Below, one piece after another: positions 18,269-30,325 of a stretch of DNA of 64,000 nucleotides. The translations under genes and the position numbers were made by a program. Each line of letters starts with the position of its first letter. Position 1 is the first letter of the stretch. The stretch is from Pseudo-nitzschia pungens (taxonomy: Eukaryota; Bacillariophyta; Bacillariophyceae; Bacillariales; Bacillariaceae): positions 3,898,501-3,962,500 of the forward strand of contig CM074760.1 of NCBI GenBank assembly GCA_037355855.1, read 5' to 3'. The notes below the pieces were generated by a model. It did no database searches and was not told the DNA's origin. It saw only the letters and a program-made list of their open reading frames with translations.

Positions 18269-20742
18269 ATGGGACCTAAAGAGATGTATTTGATCGCATA
18301 CAACCTGGGTTGTTGTTTTGGATGGTCGCTCCTTCTTCTAGCTTCTCTCCGATCTGTAATCAGCGGCATTCCAGAAGATGGATTGAAGGAATCACTGGCC
18401 AATGTCTATGGAAATGGGGACATGCCGATCCAGGTATTGTCCTCCAGTAACCCTATTGGAGATCTTTTATTTTTCACTCAATCGGTGGCCTTGCTCGAAA
18501 TTGCTCATGCGGTCTTGGGACTTGTCAGATCTCCAGTTGTTGTCACGGCGATGCAAGTTATGTCTAGAATTGTAGCTTTGGTAGCTGTGACCTACTCCCC
18601 GGAAGCTCAAAGTAAGTGACAGTCCGAACGCGTCGTAGACTAAAACGAAATCTTTACACGCACGGAGAAAACTTTTAAGTTTGACATGTCTAATCGGCTG
18701 TTTCCTTGTTTTGACTTATTTCGAAAGATCAATGGGGTGCCGGCGTTATGATCATCTCCTGGTCTTGTGTTGAAATTTTCCGTTACCTGTTCTATGCATT
18801 TGCTTTGGTGACTGGAGATTCGACAAAGAAGACACCTTATCCATTGTTCTGGCTACGATACTCGTTGTTTGCTGTCCTTTACCCAACTGGAATCACGGGC
18901 GAACTTACTTGCTTCTTCAGCGCTGCATATGACCCTGCATTTCAGTCCGTTTTCTCTGCGAGTGCCGCCGTTTGGATCTATGCTCGTATTCTTCCCGTTG
19001 TATACTTTTTCGGGTCGCCTTTCATGATTCTGAACATGGTAGGCAACCGAAAGTCAGCATTCAAAAAGCGATTTGCTAGAGCTCCACCTCCGCCACGTGG
19101 TATTGTTTTCCCCCTCGAAGAGGGGAAAACTACTCGATCGTCTACTCCGGTGAACAAAGAGATTTTGGCATCTGCTGTCGGGGCCATGAGTCCAACCAAG
19201 GCCGAAAAGATCCGTTCTGCGAGAGGATACCGTTTCACTTACGTCAAACATTTGACGGGTCTCGTCGAAGAACAGTGCAAGTCTCCAGAAGCGTGTCTGA
19301 AGATTGCACAAGCTGGACTTGATAAAGCGTACGACATCTTTGAATTTGTGGCTCCTGACGGCTCTGCGGTAAGCGTCAGAGAAGCAATGAGCATGAAGAA
19401 TTCCGAGAAGTTTTTTACTGGATTTATTCAGGGTCAAGGATCGAAAAAAGATTCGGTCATGGAAGTCCCGTACAAGGGTAAAATTCTCAAAGGACAGGCG
19501 TTGAAAGACAAAGTAAAGGAGTGGGTGGATTACGGAACAATCGAACCTAGCGCTGGGGAGGCGATCATTGGTTGCGTAGACAACCCTAATTGGTGCGATT
19601 TGTCCGATAAGTATTTTGTTCTATTGGGTGCTGGATCGGCTATGGGACCTCTATTGGTGTTGCTAGCGATGGGCGCCAACGTAATTGCTGTGGATTTGGA
19701 CCGTCCCAATATTTGGAAGCGACTGATCGGACTGGCGACGAAGTCGTCGGGTACCATGACATTCCCTCTGAAGCAGGAACAGGCAACATTGAAAACTGAC
19801 GATGAATTGTTTGCAAATGCAGGATGCAATCTCTTTACGCACACACCCATGATTCGTGACTGGCTGATGGATTTGTATCCTGGGAAACCTTTTACCGTCG
19901 GAAGTTACGCATACCTCAATGGTGCATTGCATGTCCAAGTATCTCTAGCTATGGATGCCATCACCAGGGACCTTAGCGAGAAACGTGCAGGAACCAGCCT
20001 TGCTTATCTCTGCACACCAACTGACTTGCATCTTGTACCCAAAGAAGCTTGGGACGCTAGTATTTCAAATTTTAAAGAATACGGAAGTCGTCTACTTTGT
20101 AAGTTGCGATTGTTGCCCTTTTCTCGTTTGAGCATGATTTCAGGCCTCTCACAACCCCTGCTTTGTATCTCCATAGGTAAGTTGGTAAGGTTGTTTAGTT
20201 CAGGAAGGTTGTTGAAGAAGAACGCAAAGAATCCTGTTGCAGGAGAAGGAGGAGACTTCTACATGATCAATGGAGTCAGTGTTGCACAGGGGCCTAATTA
20301 CATCCTTGCGAAGCGCATGCAGCATTGGCGCGCTGTAATTGCACGAAGCAAGGGTTGCATTGTGTCGTCGAACATTGCTCCAGCTACCTCTACTGTGTCC
20401 GTGACGCAAAACAGAACATTTGCATGGGCCTACGAAGGAATGCCGTATTTCAAACCCTATGAAATTTTCGCCCCCGAAACTTCGAATGCCGTCATGTCTG
20501 CGATTTTGTTCTCTGACTTGAACAATCCGAAGAGTTCTGGCAATCCTCAAACTTCATTGAACAATCCCAACCAGTTGTTTTCCCATGGGTCTTTCCACGG
20601 AGGGAACTGGCGTTGTGCATATGAGGTTGACAGCATCGGAGAAACTAGCGTCCTCATTTATTTCGCTCGCGTTGGTGCGCCTTACATTGTCGGATCAGCC
20701 GTGGTCGTTGTTGGTGTAGCATATAAACTCCTTGGATTTTAA
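18269..20742 (+). CDS. HACD/PTPLA 3-hydroxyacyl-CoA dehydratase fused to a Rossmann-like domain
   Basis: HACD enzymes carry out the dehydration step of very-long-chain fatty-acid elongation in the ER membrane. Proposed exons are 18269-18611, 18728-20098 and 20177-20742 (759 aa). The first intron (116 bp, phase 1) joins SPEAQ to NQWGAG and restores the PTPLA core. The catalytic pair is Tyr166 and Glu173 in YPTGITGE, with the family spacing of seven. Beyond about residue 220 is a long C-terminal region with no PTPLA homology. It holds a GAGSAMG loop (Gly415, Gly417, Gly421) and an acidic strand end VIAVDLD, as in NAD(P)-binding Rossmann folds, and ends in a membrane segment. The second intron (78 bp) is a multiple of three without stops, so retention would add 26 residues. 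Confidence 0.85.
18612..18727 (+). other. Intron 1 of the HACD fusion gene
   Basis: The donor is GTAAGT and the acceptor is a TTTCGAAAG end. Removal is required to keep the frame across the HACD core, since reading through meets a stop after SPEAQSK. Confidence 0.92.
20099..20176 (+). other. Probable in-frame intron 2 of the HACD fusion gene
   Basis: It runs from GTAAGTTG to CCATAG and is 78 bp long, divisible by three, with no stop. The downstream exon begins again with GTAAGTTG, so the 8-bp donor sequence is repeated directly across the intron. Confidence 0.65.
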
Positions 20743-21565
20743 ACCTTTCAAAAAGACCCTTTGTGGTGAAATTTGAAAGCTCTTGATATGGCTTTGATCC
20801 ATGCATACTCTTTCAGGTTCTTTTAGGAATATTTCATGACTGAAGGTTCTACAATAATAATAAACCATTCAACAGAGAATTGTTGGTAAAATATTTCCCA
20901 CCAATATAGAACCCAGCTCAGAATCATTTCTTTTGTAGTAACATTCACCAGAAATAACAATACGTGTCAATGATTGATTTAAGTGTGTGTCTATCAAAGT
21001 CTGCAAGGTGACCTTGCTAATGTATTGAATGGTGAAAAAGTTACAATGTGAAAGAACTAGCTGAACCCACTTCAATTCCACTCAGTGACTATTTGGAATC
21101 ATTGACCTCCTGTTGGGTTTGTGGGAAACAGTATTGTACATGCAAGGTTGAGGCAGCTCAGACTCTCTGCTTTTTGCCTGCAGTACGCATGGGCAGGAAA
21201 TAAGGAGTTGGTGACAATAAATAGGTGCACCAGTGTAGACCAGGGAGAACTCAAACCCATGACATTTCAGTGCAAGCATGTTATGAGGCTCATAGTAACG
21301 TGCCAAAGATTCATAAAGAATGATCTACTATGGTAATGTGGTGAAAATCTAACAGATTTGCACATTCTCATAATATTCACAGGAATGTTGCTCAAGTTAC
21401 CTACAATTTTGCTGTGCCATAACCAATAACCACATATTACACCTTTTTATTCATCATTCTTGTTTTCATCAGAATCCAACAACATTACTACAAGTAAGTT
21501 ATTTTAAAAAAAATACTTCATACGGTAAGGTTAAGATTACTGTATTCAATACCGAAGTAATGAAG
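20743..21565. other. Intergenic stretch downstream of HACD gene
   Basis: No gene is recognised. The TA target site of the pogo-like transposon lies at its right edge. Confidence 0.5.
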
Positions 21566-21882
21566 TAAGGGTTTAGTAACCAAAGTGACCGGGTTTTTGG
21601 GTTCAGGTTGTGAGCCATTGCAACAGCAAACGCTTGACTGTTTCGTCTAACTGTAATCACTCTAAGACAACACCTTGGACACTAATTTATACCCAATGAC
21701 AGAAATGGCAAGGTCACGAGCGTTCGAACGATACCCAACATGCCTTATATTGCGCGCCAGGCCTTTTTGTACACCAGGCCACAAAATAAGGTCAAAAATT
21801 CGAAAAAAACTCCATTTCAACAACCACAGCAACAAGGACCTGTCCCACCCCCCCTATCTTCATAACCAAGGCCGAGTAAATT

Positions 21883-22372
21883 AGACCATTCTAGCTGAAG
21901 CATCTACACTATTAGAGGAAGGATACCTGCAAGTTGCGGATCCATTGGGCGTTGCGTTTCCGAGAATCGAAGGCTCCAAGCAGCAGCAAAATTCCTTCTT
22001 TTTTCGATCAAAAAACTACCCCGGTCCAAATAATGGCGAAAATTAATATCACTGTCCCCATTGCATCTAATTGGACTGGACCACTTCCTGACGCTCTATT
22101 ACACTAAGAAGGACAAGCCCTCCAATTTGCGGATCGATTGGACGTATCATTTTCGAGAATCAAACTGTACACCGAGCACACACACCCTAAAGAAGTACAA
22201 GCAAAAACCGGTCCAACTATGGCAAAAATTAATATCTCCTCCCCCCGTTGGTTGATTCCGACCAGACCACTTCCTACAGCTATATTATATCAAGATAGAC
22301 AAGGCCTCCAATTTGTGGATCGATTGGTGGAGTTGTTTTCGAGAAACGGACTGTACAGTGACCAAGGAAAAA
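21883..22372 (+). repeat. Degenerate tandem repeats upstream of the transposase
   Basis: Three units of about 120-190 bp are centred on 21930, 22130 and 22310. They share a core with TTGCGGATC or TTGTGGATCGATTGG followed by TTTTCGAGAA, and AAAATTAATATC joins units one to two and two to three. Their position between the TIR and the transposase ATG suggests promoter or transposase-binding repeats; this is inference. Confidence 0.6.
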
Positions 22373-24883
22373 ATGGAACAAAATTCCAATTATTCTGTTC
22401 CTTCCACTGCTGAACCTCCAGTGGTAACCACAGCGCCTGTTGGATCCTGTAAGAATGGACACGCACTACCGGTATGTAGGAGAACAGAAGTGGCTGCAAG
22501 GCTCCTGGCTAGTGGCCCTCTTTTGGAGTTGAACAAGAAATTGACTACAGCAGACACTATGAGAGTATACGGATTTACTGAGGCAGAGTGCGCTAATCAG
22601 GCTTTGAAAAGAAGAATGCAGAGACTCCGGACCAAGTATATGGAGATGCCTGTTCCAAGGTCGATTGCTGTATCCTTTAAAGCGCCATTGATCTCCCCTA
22701 TGGCGTCATGCAAAGGGAACAGCGCAAGGAGTGCAAATAGTTTTTGCAATTGCTCCTGCCAAAACTGCAAAAGCCAAAACGAAAGTTCAACCAAGACCTC
22801 CAGCAGCACAAATGGCAACAAGAGAGCAATCAACGCCGACGCTGGCGACGCCAACGCTGACGTTGACGCGAGCGAGAAGGTAGAGAAGGTAGAGGATCCC
22901 CAAACTGCTCTGAAGAAGCCAAGGAGGAGCCATTCCCAATTGATGTATGATATGACAATCAAAAAGAAGAAGAAGGACAAAGATGAAGAGTCTTATCTTG
23001 CAGCACAGAAGATCCACAAAGAGCAGCCAGGACAAAAGCACATCTCGCTCCAGGAGGCATGTGATATGGTGAACAGAATGAATGGAACTGATATTAAGAT
23101 GAACACTTTGAAAGGGCGCTTGACCCAAGCAAACAAAGGTGTGTCAACTGGACGCCGGGGAAGACCATCCATTCTTCCACTAGCAGTGGAGGAGGCGCTA
23201 GTTACAGCACTGGAGACTTCCTTTCTTCTTTGTTCTGCTGGGATGCAGGTGAAGCCTAATAGGAAGAAGGCAGTGGATGATTTACAAGCATGCCTTTCAA
23301 GAGGACCTTGCTCTTTAAAACATTTTGGTCACCTTTATAGGCGTTTGCAACCCAGGTTTGCTGAAAGCATTGAAGTGACTAGGAGCAACTCGCAGCTGGA
23401 GGAGAGGAGAGCACTGCGGACTACCTATAACAAGATTGATGAGTGGTTTAGCAACTTGAAATTGTTGTTACTGGAGAAGGGATTTGCTCGTTTACCAATG
23501 GAGATCAAAAGGTTCGACGGACATGCGGGGGAGCTTGTATTCTTGCCCCGTCAATTGCACCGTATCATCAATGTTGACGAGACAGGATTGACGCTCAACG
23601 GTACCTGCAGTCGCGTAGGAGGTCGTCCAGTGATTGAGTATAGTCCACGGAGCGCGTCCTTGCCAAAGGGAGCATCAAAGGCTTTCAAAAGCAGCTCACG
23701 GTGTACAATGATTGGAGGAAGTACTGCCGCTGGAGATCCTATTCCAGTACACTTTCAACTCAAGAGCACCGCAGCAACAGAAGAGAGTAAACGGATCTCA
23801 CATAGTTTTACTGATGAACTGGATCGTGCAGGGACCTGCAATGGGATATGGGGCTTCAAGTCTATCACTAAATGTCCACACACAGCTAATTGCAATGCCA
23901 ACGCTAGAATGCACAGCAACAAGTTTTGTAAGTACGTTCTAACAAGTATTCTTCCGTTGTACCCAGACGTACAGCCAGCAAAAGGTCAATGGGTCTTGCT
24001 AATCGTCGATTCTGGTCCAGGGCGTCTTGATAAAGAGCTCCTGCAGGAACTGAGTGTAAAGGGTGTGCTACTATTACCAGGAGTACCGAACACAACTCAC
24101 GTCACGCAAGTTACGGACTGGAGCTACAGTCCGTTCAAGACGGCGTACCGCAAAAACAGGAAGAAGCTTCATGCAATGCACCTTGTAGAACGCGCGTTGC
24201 TGCGGACTAGTGACTACCCAGTATTGGTGTTTGGATTACAAGAGACTTGGGGTGCAAAATTAGAGTCTGCATTGGATGCGGCATTTTCTCCGGATCGATC
24301 AAAATCTTTTTGGGAGAAGGTTGGAATTAGTCCCTTCACACGAAAGTGTCTCGGAGATCGAAACGTTGTTCACAAGCTGATGATTTTGCCAAACAGAGAT
24401 ATCGACAAAACAAAGGATCCAGCGACAGTTGAGCTATTGGAGCTCGAACGTCGAAACGCTGCGGTGGTCGAAACGCTGATCAATTTTGGATTTGACGGAG
24501 ACGTATTTTGTAAGCAAGCACCGCGGATTCAGCGATGAGTTACGAGATTGGAAGCAACTACGGCACACGCGATCCAAGATGCGATCACAAAGGCAAAAAC
24601 TGCAGGGAACAAGTACATTGTTCTAGGCGGGAGACTGTACAATTGCCACAATCAGCACATTGCGGACAAAAGATTGCGTCGTGAAAAAGAGATTGAAGCA
24701 ATGGAATCTGCAAAGTCTCATGCGGAGGTGTATACAAGGAAGGAAACGGAGTGCAAAGCGCTAATTCAGTCATGCAGCGGTGATTTCACAAAGCTGCGGG
24801 TGAACGACATGAAAAAGTTTACGAGTGGAAGCTTGGAAAAAAGCCTACAGGTCTGAAGAAAGAGGAGATACTGACTGCAGTAG
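22373..24883 (+). pseudogene. Pogo-like DDD transposase, N-terminal and catalytic part (split gene)
   Basis: The ATG at 22373 opens the frame; the upstream extension begins only at TTG. In order there is a Cys cluster (CNCSCQNC), a Lys-rich segment, a helix-turn-helix of psq/CENP-B type (around residues 220-260) and a GRRGRPS hook. The DDE_1-like catalytic core has Asp in NVDETGL, Asp in IVDSGPGR and Asp in VTDWSYSPFK. An in-frame TGA at 24536-24538 interrupts an otherwise continuous frame. One A appears to be missing in the run at 24812-24816. The rest of the gene is at 35394-35649, beyond the retroelement. The gene is broken three ways. Confidence 0.88.
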
Positions 24884-25479
24884 TAGCTGTAATGATTTCG
24901 CTCGTCAGCAAAACAGGGAGAGCAGCAACAACAGTACAGCATGGAGTGGTGGCAGTTGGTTAGACTACAGAGGATACTGTACAACGTCCGAAAACTGGTT
25001 CGCGACCCCTCCCAAGAATTTATTTAGGGGGGTCGCGATTTATTCCTGGCTCATTTTGACGTAGCTCCATTCGTAGCCCTCTCGCGATTCGCAACCCCAA
25101 TCGCGACCCAGATACTACCTCAATTACGAGAAAATACGAGAAAAAAAAATAAAATTCAAACTCGACCCAATTTTTTTTCAATCTGACTCATTATTACCGA
25201 CCCTACCATCATTATATATTATGAGACTGTTGCAGAAATTCACTCCCAAAAATTGATTTCTCATCCCGACACAAAGTATTTCCCATCACACCCCTCAAGA
25301 AATTCATCACAAAAATCACAATTATTACCCGAAGCCCAGGAATCGCGACCCCCATGAAAAATTTTTTTGAAACACTATGATGCAAAATATAAGTCTTTCT
25401 TTTGATAAATATTGATATTACTCTAATAATTGTTTATTCTCTGTTCAATTTTCTCACACACGCACACACAAATTTTGGT

Positions 25480-25810
25480 TCGTTAAAAGAAGTCGTCGTC
25501 CTTGAAATCGTCGTCGCTCTTCGTTTCGATCGTCCTCGTCTTCGTCGTCCTTGAGTCGTCGTTGCTTCTCGCTTCGATCGTCTTCATCCTCCCTGAAGTC
25601 GTCGTTGCTCTTCGCTCCGATTGCCTTCCTCAGTGTCGTCCTCCCTGAAATCGTCGTCCTCTCTGAAATCGTCGTTGCTCTTCATTTTCGATCGTCGTCG
25701 TCGTCCTTGAAATCGTCGTTGCTCTTCGCTTCGATCGTCTTCGTCGTCCTTGAAATTGTCGTTGCTCTTTGCTCCGATCGTCTTCGTCCTCATGCACACC
25801 ACACAAATTT
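25480..25810. repeat. GTCGTC-rich minisatellite, left arm
   Basis: Units of about 40-50 bp read like TCGTCGTTGCTCTTCGCTTC. The inverse-complement family recurs at 28950-29160, so the two arrays are inverted relative to each other. Confidence 0.75.
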
Positions 25811-26654
25811 TGGTTCAAACAATTTTTAAATAATGGTCATCGTGATAATTTCATCCATACCGGTATCTGTACTGCCAGTAAAGGTCTCCTCACATCGCAT
25901 CATATTTCATCAGTTGCAATCGCATCATTTTGTCAGTTGCGATCACATCATATTTGTCTTGCGATCGCAATATGATGTGTCAGTTGCCCCGTCGCATCAT
26001 TTTTCGCATCATTTTTCAGTTGCCCCGTCGCATTAAAGTTGATTCTTCCCTATCAGTAGCAAGCAGGCAACTCAATGCAGAATTAGAACAATTGAAATCC
26101 ATTATCAATACCCCAGATCTTGATGTGCTTCACTCACCGTTGCATTATATTTCATTTGCCGTTGCATCCTATTTCATCAGCAGTTGCAGTCGCCTCCCTA
26201 TCAGGAGCAAGCAGGCAAGTCAATGATGCACAGTTAGACGAATCAAAATCCATTATTAATACCTCCTCCAACCTTGATGTGGTTCACTTACCATTTCCAT
26301 CTCATTATATTTCAGTTGCCGTCTTTCTTGTTCCGTTCCGACCCAAAATTATGTGAAGTAAGATTTACGACCAACACATGCATTTTCTGTCATGCATTTA
26401 TTTGCTGAGAATTGATTTCTTCTACATGATAGCAGTAGAGTTACTACTAGTAGTATGTACCGTACTAAAGTAATAGTAGAAACCAGTAGAAAGCTGATGA
26501 TGGTGATATCGCGCGCCACCTAAACCACAGAGAGCCAGCCCCGCTGCGCCATAATTTTGGACTACCTCTTATGTACTACTACCTACGCACTGCAGTAGTA
26601 TGTAGCAGCAGTGTATAACTGTACTACTACTACAAGCAGCAAGAATAGTACTAC

Positions 26655-27905
26655 CTCAGTGAATATACCATCAAATCAAATATCTGAATGAATCTGGCCA
26701 ATATTTGTGGGATTCCAGTGTGAATATTCCTCATCCTATCCATGGGCAAGAGTATGCAAAAAGAAGTATTCAAAAATCACCAATAATTTGGATGTCACCA
26801 CTGAATAATTAGTAGTTGGCCCAGTACCGCAGCATTTAGTAGAAAATACTGTAAAATCAAATATCTGAATGAATCTGGCCAATATTTGTGTGATTCCAGT
26901 GTGGATATTCCTCATACTGTGCATGGGCAAGAGTATTCAAAAAGAAGTATTCCATAATCATTCAAAGTTTGGATGTCACCACTTAAAAAAATTAATATTT
27001 GGCCCAGTACTGTGGAATTTACTAGAAAATACTGTAAAATCACATATCTGAACGAATCTGGCCAATAGTTGTGTGATTCCAGTGTGAATATTTCTCATCC
27101 CATGCATGGGCAAGAGTATGCAAAAAGAAGTATTCAAAAATCACCTATAATTTGGGTGTCACCACTGAATAATTAATATTTGTTCCACTACTGCGGAATT
27201 CACTAGAAAAAAGTACCAAATCACATATCTGAATGAATGCGGCCAATAGTTGTGTGATTCCAGTGTGTATATTCCTGATCCTATGCATGGGGAAGAGTAT
27301 GCAAAAAGAAGTATTCAAAAATCACCAATGGTATGGATGTCACCACTGCATAATTAATATTTGGCCCACTACTGCGGAATTTAGTAGAAAAAAGTACCAA
27401 ATCACATATCAGAATGAATCTGGCCAATATTTGTATGATTCCAGTGTGTATATTCCTCATCCTATCCATGGGCAAGACTATTCAAAAAGAAGTATTCAAA
27501 AATCACCAATAATTTGGGTGTCACCACAGAATAATTAATATTTGGCCAACTACTGGAGAATTTACTAGAAAAAAGTACCAAATCACATATCGAAATGAAT
27601 CTGGCCAATATTTGTGTGATTCCAGTGTGAATATTTCTCATCCTGTGCATGGGCAAGACTATGCAAAAAGAAGTATTCAAAAATCACCAATAATTTGGAT
27701 GTCACCACTGAATAATTAATATTTGGTTCAGTATCGCAGCATTTAGTAGAAACTGCTGTAAAATCAAATATGTGAATGAATCTAGTCAATATTTTGTGAT
27801 TCCAGTGTGAATATTTCTCATCCTATGCATGGGCAAGAGTATGCAAAAAGAAGTATTCAAAAATCACCAATGGTATGGATGTCACCATTGAATAACTGAA
27901 TAGAT
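26655..27905. repeat. Tandem satellite, seven copies of about 181 bp
   Basis: The marker GATTCCAGTGTG starts at 26711, 26892, 27075, 27256, 27437, 27618 and 27798, giving spacings of 181, 183, 181, 181, 181 and 180. Copies differ by scattered substitutions. There are no unique spacers and no ORF common to the units. Confidence 0.92.
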
Positions 27906-28729
27906 CACCTGATGACATGTGCTTCGCAGCAAAAATATTGCTATTGCATCGCGAAAAAGGCAATGCTACAACAAGATTCGAACCAACAACCTTGTATCAG
28001 TTGCATCCAACAGTGCCACTATTACTGTCTACTGCTGCTGGAAGGGTGTTCTCTCTAACTTTAAATCGTACTACCATCTCGGGGAAGGCTCATCCTGTAT
28101 AATATGTACCAACAGTAAGGTAAGGTTTACCGTATCTCCACCTCCACCACTTCGCGCCAAAAGATTTGTACCAGTACCGTACGTACAGAATACACAGTAC
28201 TGGAAACCTACACATCCCCTGCCTATACATAATACATACATACATACTACTAGGTATGTATGCAGACATGTCATTTTTTCTTTTACTAAGACTGTAGACT
28301 TAGTACTGTAATCTACGTACATTGCTGTCATTTTTTCCAGTCAGCCTGTACAAACAGTACTGTTACCTACGTACATTATGTGCATCATTGCGGTGATTTT
28401 CCGCCCCACATCTCCCTCGTGGAGGATGTGTCATAATTTTCGATTTCGTTTCCGTGTTGGAATTTTCTGGCCGGACCAGTTTAAAGTGGGAACAAGGCGC
28501 CTGGTACCATCTTGGAGAGACTAATGGCAAAGAAAGTATAGAACTGATCACTCTTGAAATCCTTGCTGTTATCTTTTGCTATCAAGATAGGGTGGGCTGC
28601 AGACCTTGGGTCATCTGGCTTAACCAGACATCTACGAGTACGACGCGCGAACGAACCTGCAGAGGACGACAAAGACGATCGGAACAACGAAGACCGAAGA
28701 CACTAAAAGGTACGACGAAGGTACGATCG

Positions 28730-28850
28730 TAGAAGAGGGGGACGACGACGACGACCGGGACGACGACGACGACCGGAACAACGACGACGACCGGGACGAC
28801 GACGACGACCGGGACGACGATGACGACCGGAACGACGACGACGACTAACC
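28730..28850. repeat. GACGACGACGACCGG minisatellite
   Basis: Short units of 15-30 bp alternate GACGACGAC with CCGGGACG or CCGGAACG. Confidence 0.8.
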
Positions 28851-28949
28851 GCCCGTTGTTTATTTTGTACAACCACACACAGATCGTAGCAAAGAGCAAC
28901 GACGGCGACGATCAGAAGAAAGAGGGACGACAACACTAAAAGGTACTGT

Positions 28950-29165
28950 AATTGAATACCGATTTCAAGGACGACGACGACGACGATCGAAACGAAGAGC
29001 AACGACGAAGACGATCGAAGCAAAGAGCAACGACGATTTCAAGGACGACGACAACGATCGAAACGAAGAGCAATGACGATTTCAAGGACGACGACGAGGG
29101 GAACGACGAACGACCAATACGATTGTTGAAGAGGGGAATGACGGATACGATCGAAAGACGGCGAT
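28950..29165. repeat. GACGAC-rich minisatellite, right arm
   Basis: Units of about 45 bp read like TTTCAAGGACGACGACAACG. It is the inverted counterpart of the array at 25.5-25.8 kb. Confidence 0.75.
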
Positions 29166-29189
29166 AGTTCTTTAAAAATATTCTCGTGT

Positions 29190-30325
29190 ATTATCCCCCC
29201 TGTATTATCGACGCGTTGCTGCTTGCTGTCCCCCCATGTATTATCAACGCGTTTTGTATTATCGAGACGCGTTGCTGCTGCTTGCTGTCCCCCCCTGTAT
29301 TATCGACGCAAGACTGCTGTTTGCTGTCCACCCCTGTATTATCGACGCGTTGCTGCTTGCTGCTGCTTGCTGTCCCCCCCTGTATTATCGACGCGTTTGT
29401 ATTATCGAGACGCGTTGCTGCTGCTTGCTGTCCCCCCCCTGTATTATCGGCGCGTTGCTGCTGCTTGCTGTCCCCCCCCCTGTATTATTGACGCGTTGCT
29501 GCTTGCTGTCTCCCTGTATTATTGACGCGTTTGTATTATCGACGCGTTGCTGCTTGCTGTCCCCCCCTGTATTATCGTCGCGTTGCTGCTGCTTGCTGGC
29601 CCCCCCCCCCTGTATTATCGACGCGTTTCTGCTTGCTGTCCCCCCTGTATTTTCGACGCGTTCATTGCTGCTTGCTGTCCCCCCTGTATGATTGTCGACG
29701 CGTTCGTTGCTGCTTGCTGCTTGCTGTCCCCCCTGTATTTTTGACGCGTTGCTGCTTGCTGCTTGCTGTCCCCCCTGTATTATCGACGCAATCGTTGCTG
29801 CTTGCTGCTTGCTGTCCCCCCTGTATTTTCGACGCGTTCAATGCTGCTTGCTGTCCCCCCTGTATTATCGACGCAATCGTTGCTGCTTGCTGCTTGCTGT
29901 CCCCCCTGTATTATCGACGCAATCGTTGCTGCTTGCTGCTTGCTGTCCCCCCTGTATTTTCGACGCGTTCGTTGCTGCTTGCTGTCCCCCCTGTATTGTC
30001 GACGCGTTCGTTGCTGCTTGCTGCTTGCTGTCCCCCCTGTATTTTCGACGCGTTGCTGCTTGCTGCTTGCTGTCCCCCCTGTATTATCGACGCAATCGTT
30101 GCTGCTTGCTGCTTGCTGTCCCCCCCTGTATTATCGACGCATTGCTGCTGCTTGCTGTCCCCCCTGTATTATCGACGCGTTGCTGCTTGCTGCTTGCTGT
30201 CCCCCCTGTATTATCGACGCGTTGCTGCTGCTTGCTGTCCCCCCCCTGTATTATCGACGCGTTGCTGCTGCTTGCTGTCCCCCCTGTATTATCGACGTGT
30301 TGCTGCTTGCTGCCTAGTGTCATTG
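29190..30325. repeat. TGCTGCTTGCTGTCCCCCC minisatellite
   Basis: More than twenty units of roughly 35-60 bp are built from TGCTTGCTGTCCCCCCTG and TATTATCGACGCGT, with variable C-runs (5-10) and extra TGCTGCT blocks. Long open frames through it on both strands follow from repeat periodicity, not from coding selection. Confidence 0.93.

Noticed and set aside
25560..26360. Short Ser-rich frames in the GTCGTC array
   Set aside because: They are produced by the trinucleotide-rich repeat in several frames on both strands.
27950..28030. tRNA-like B box (GGTTCGAATC on the minus strand)
   Set aside because: The T-arm stem pairs poorly and no D or anticodon arm can be fitted, so neither a tRNA nor a SINE head is supported.
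26655..30325. Possible CRISPR array
   Set aside because: Repeats are directly tandem with no unique spacers of constant size, and the genome is eukaryotic.
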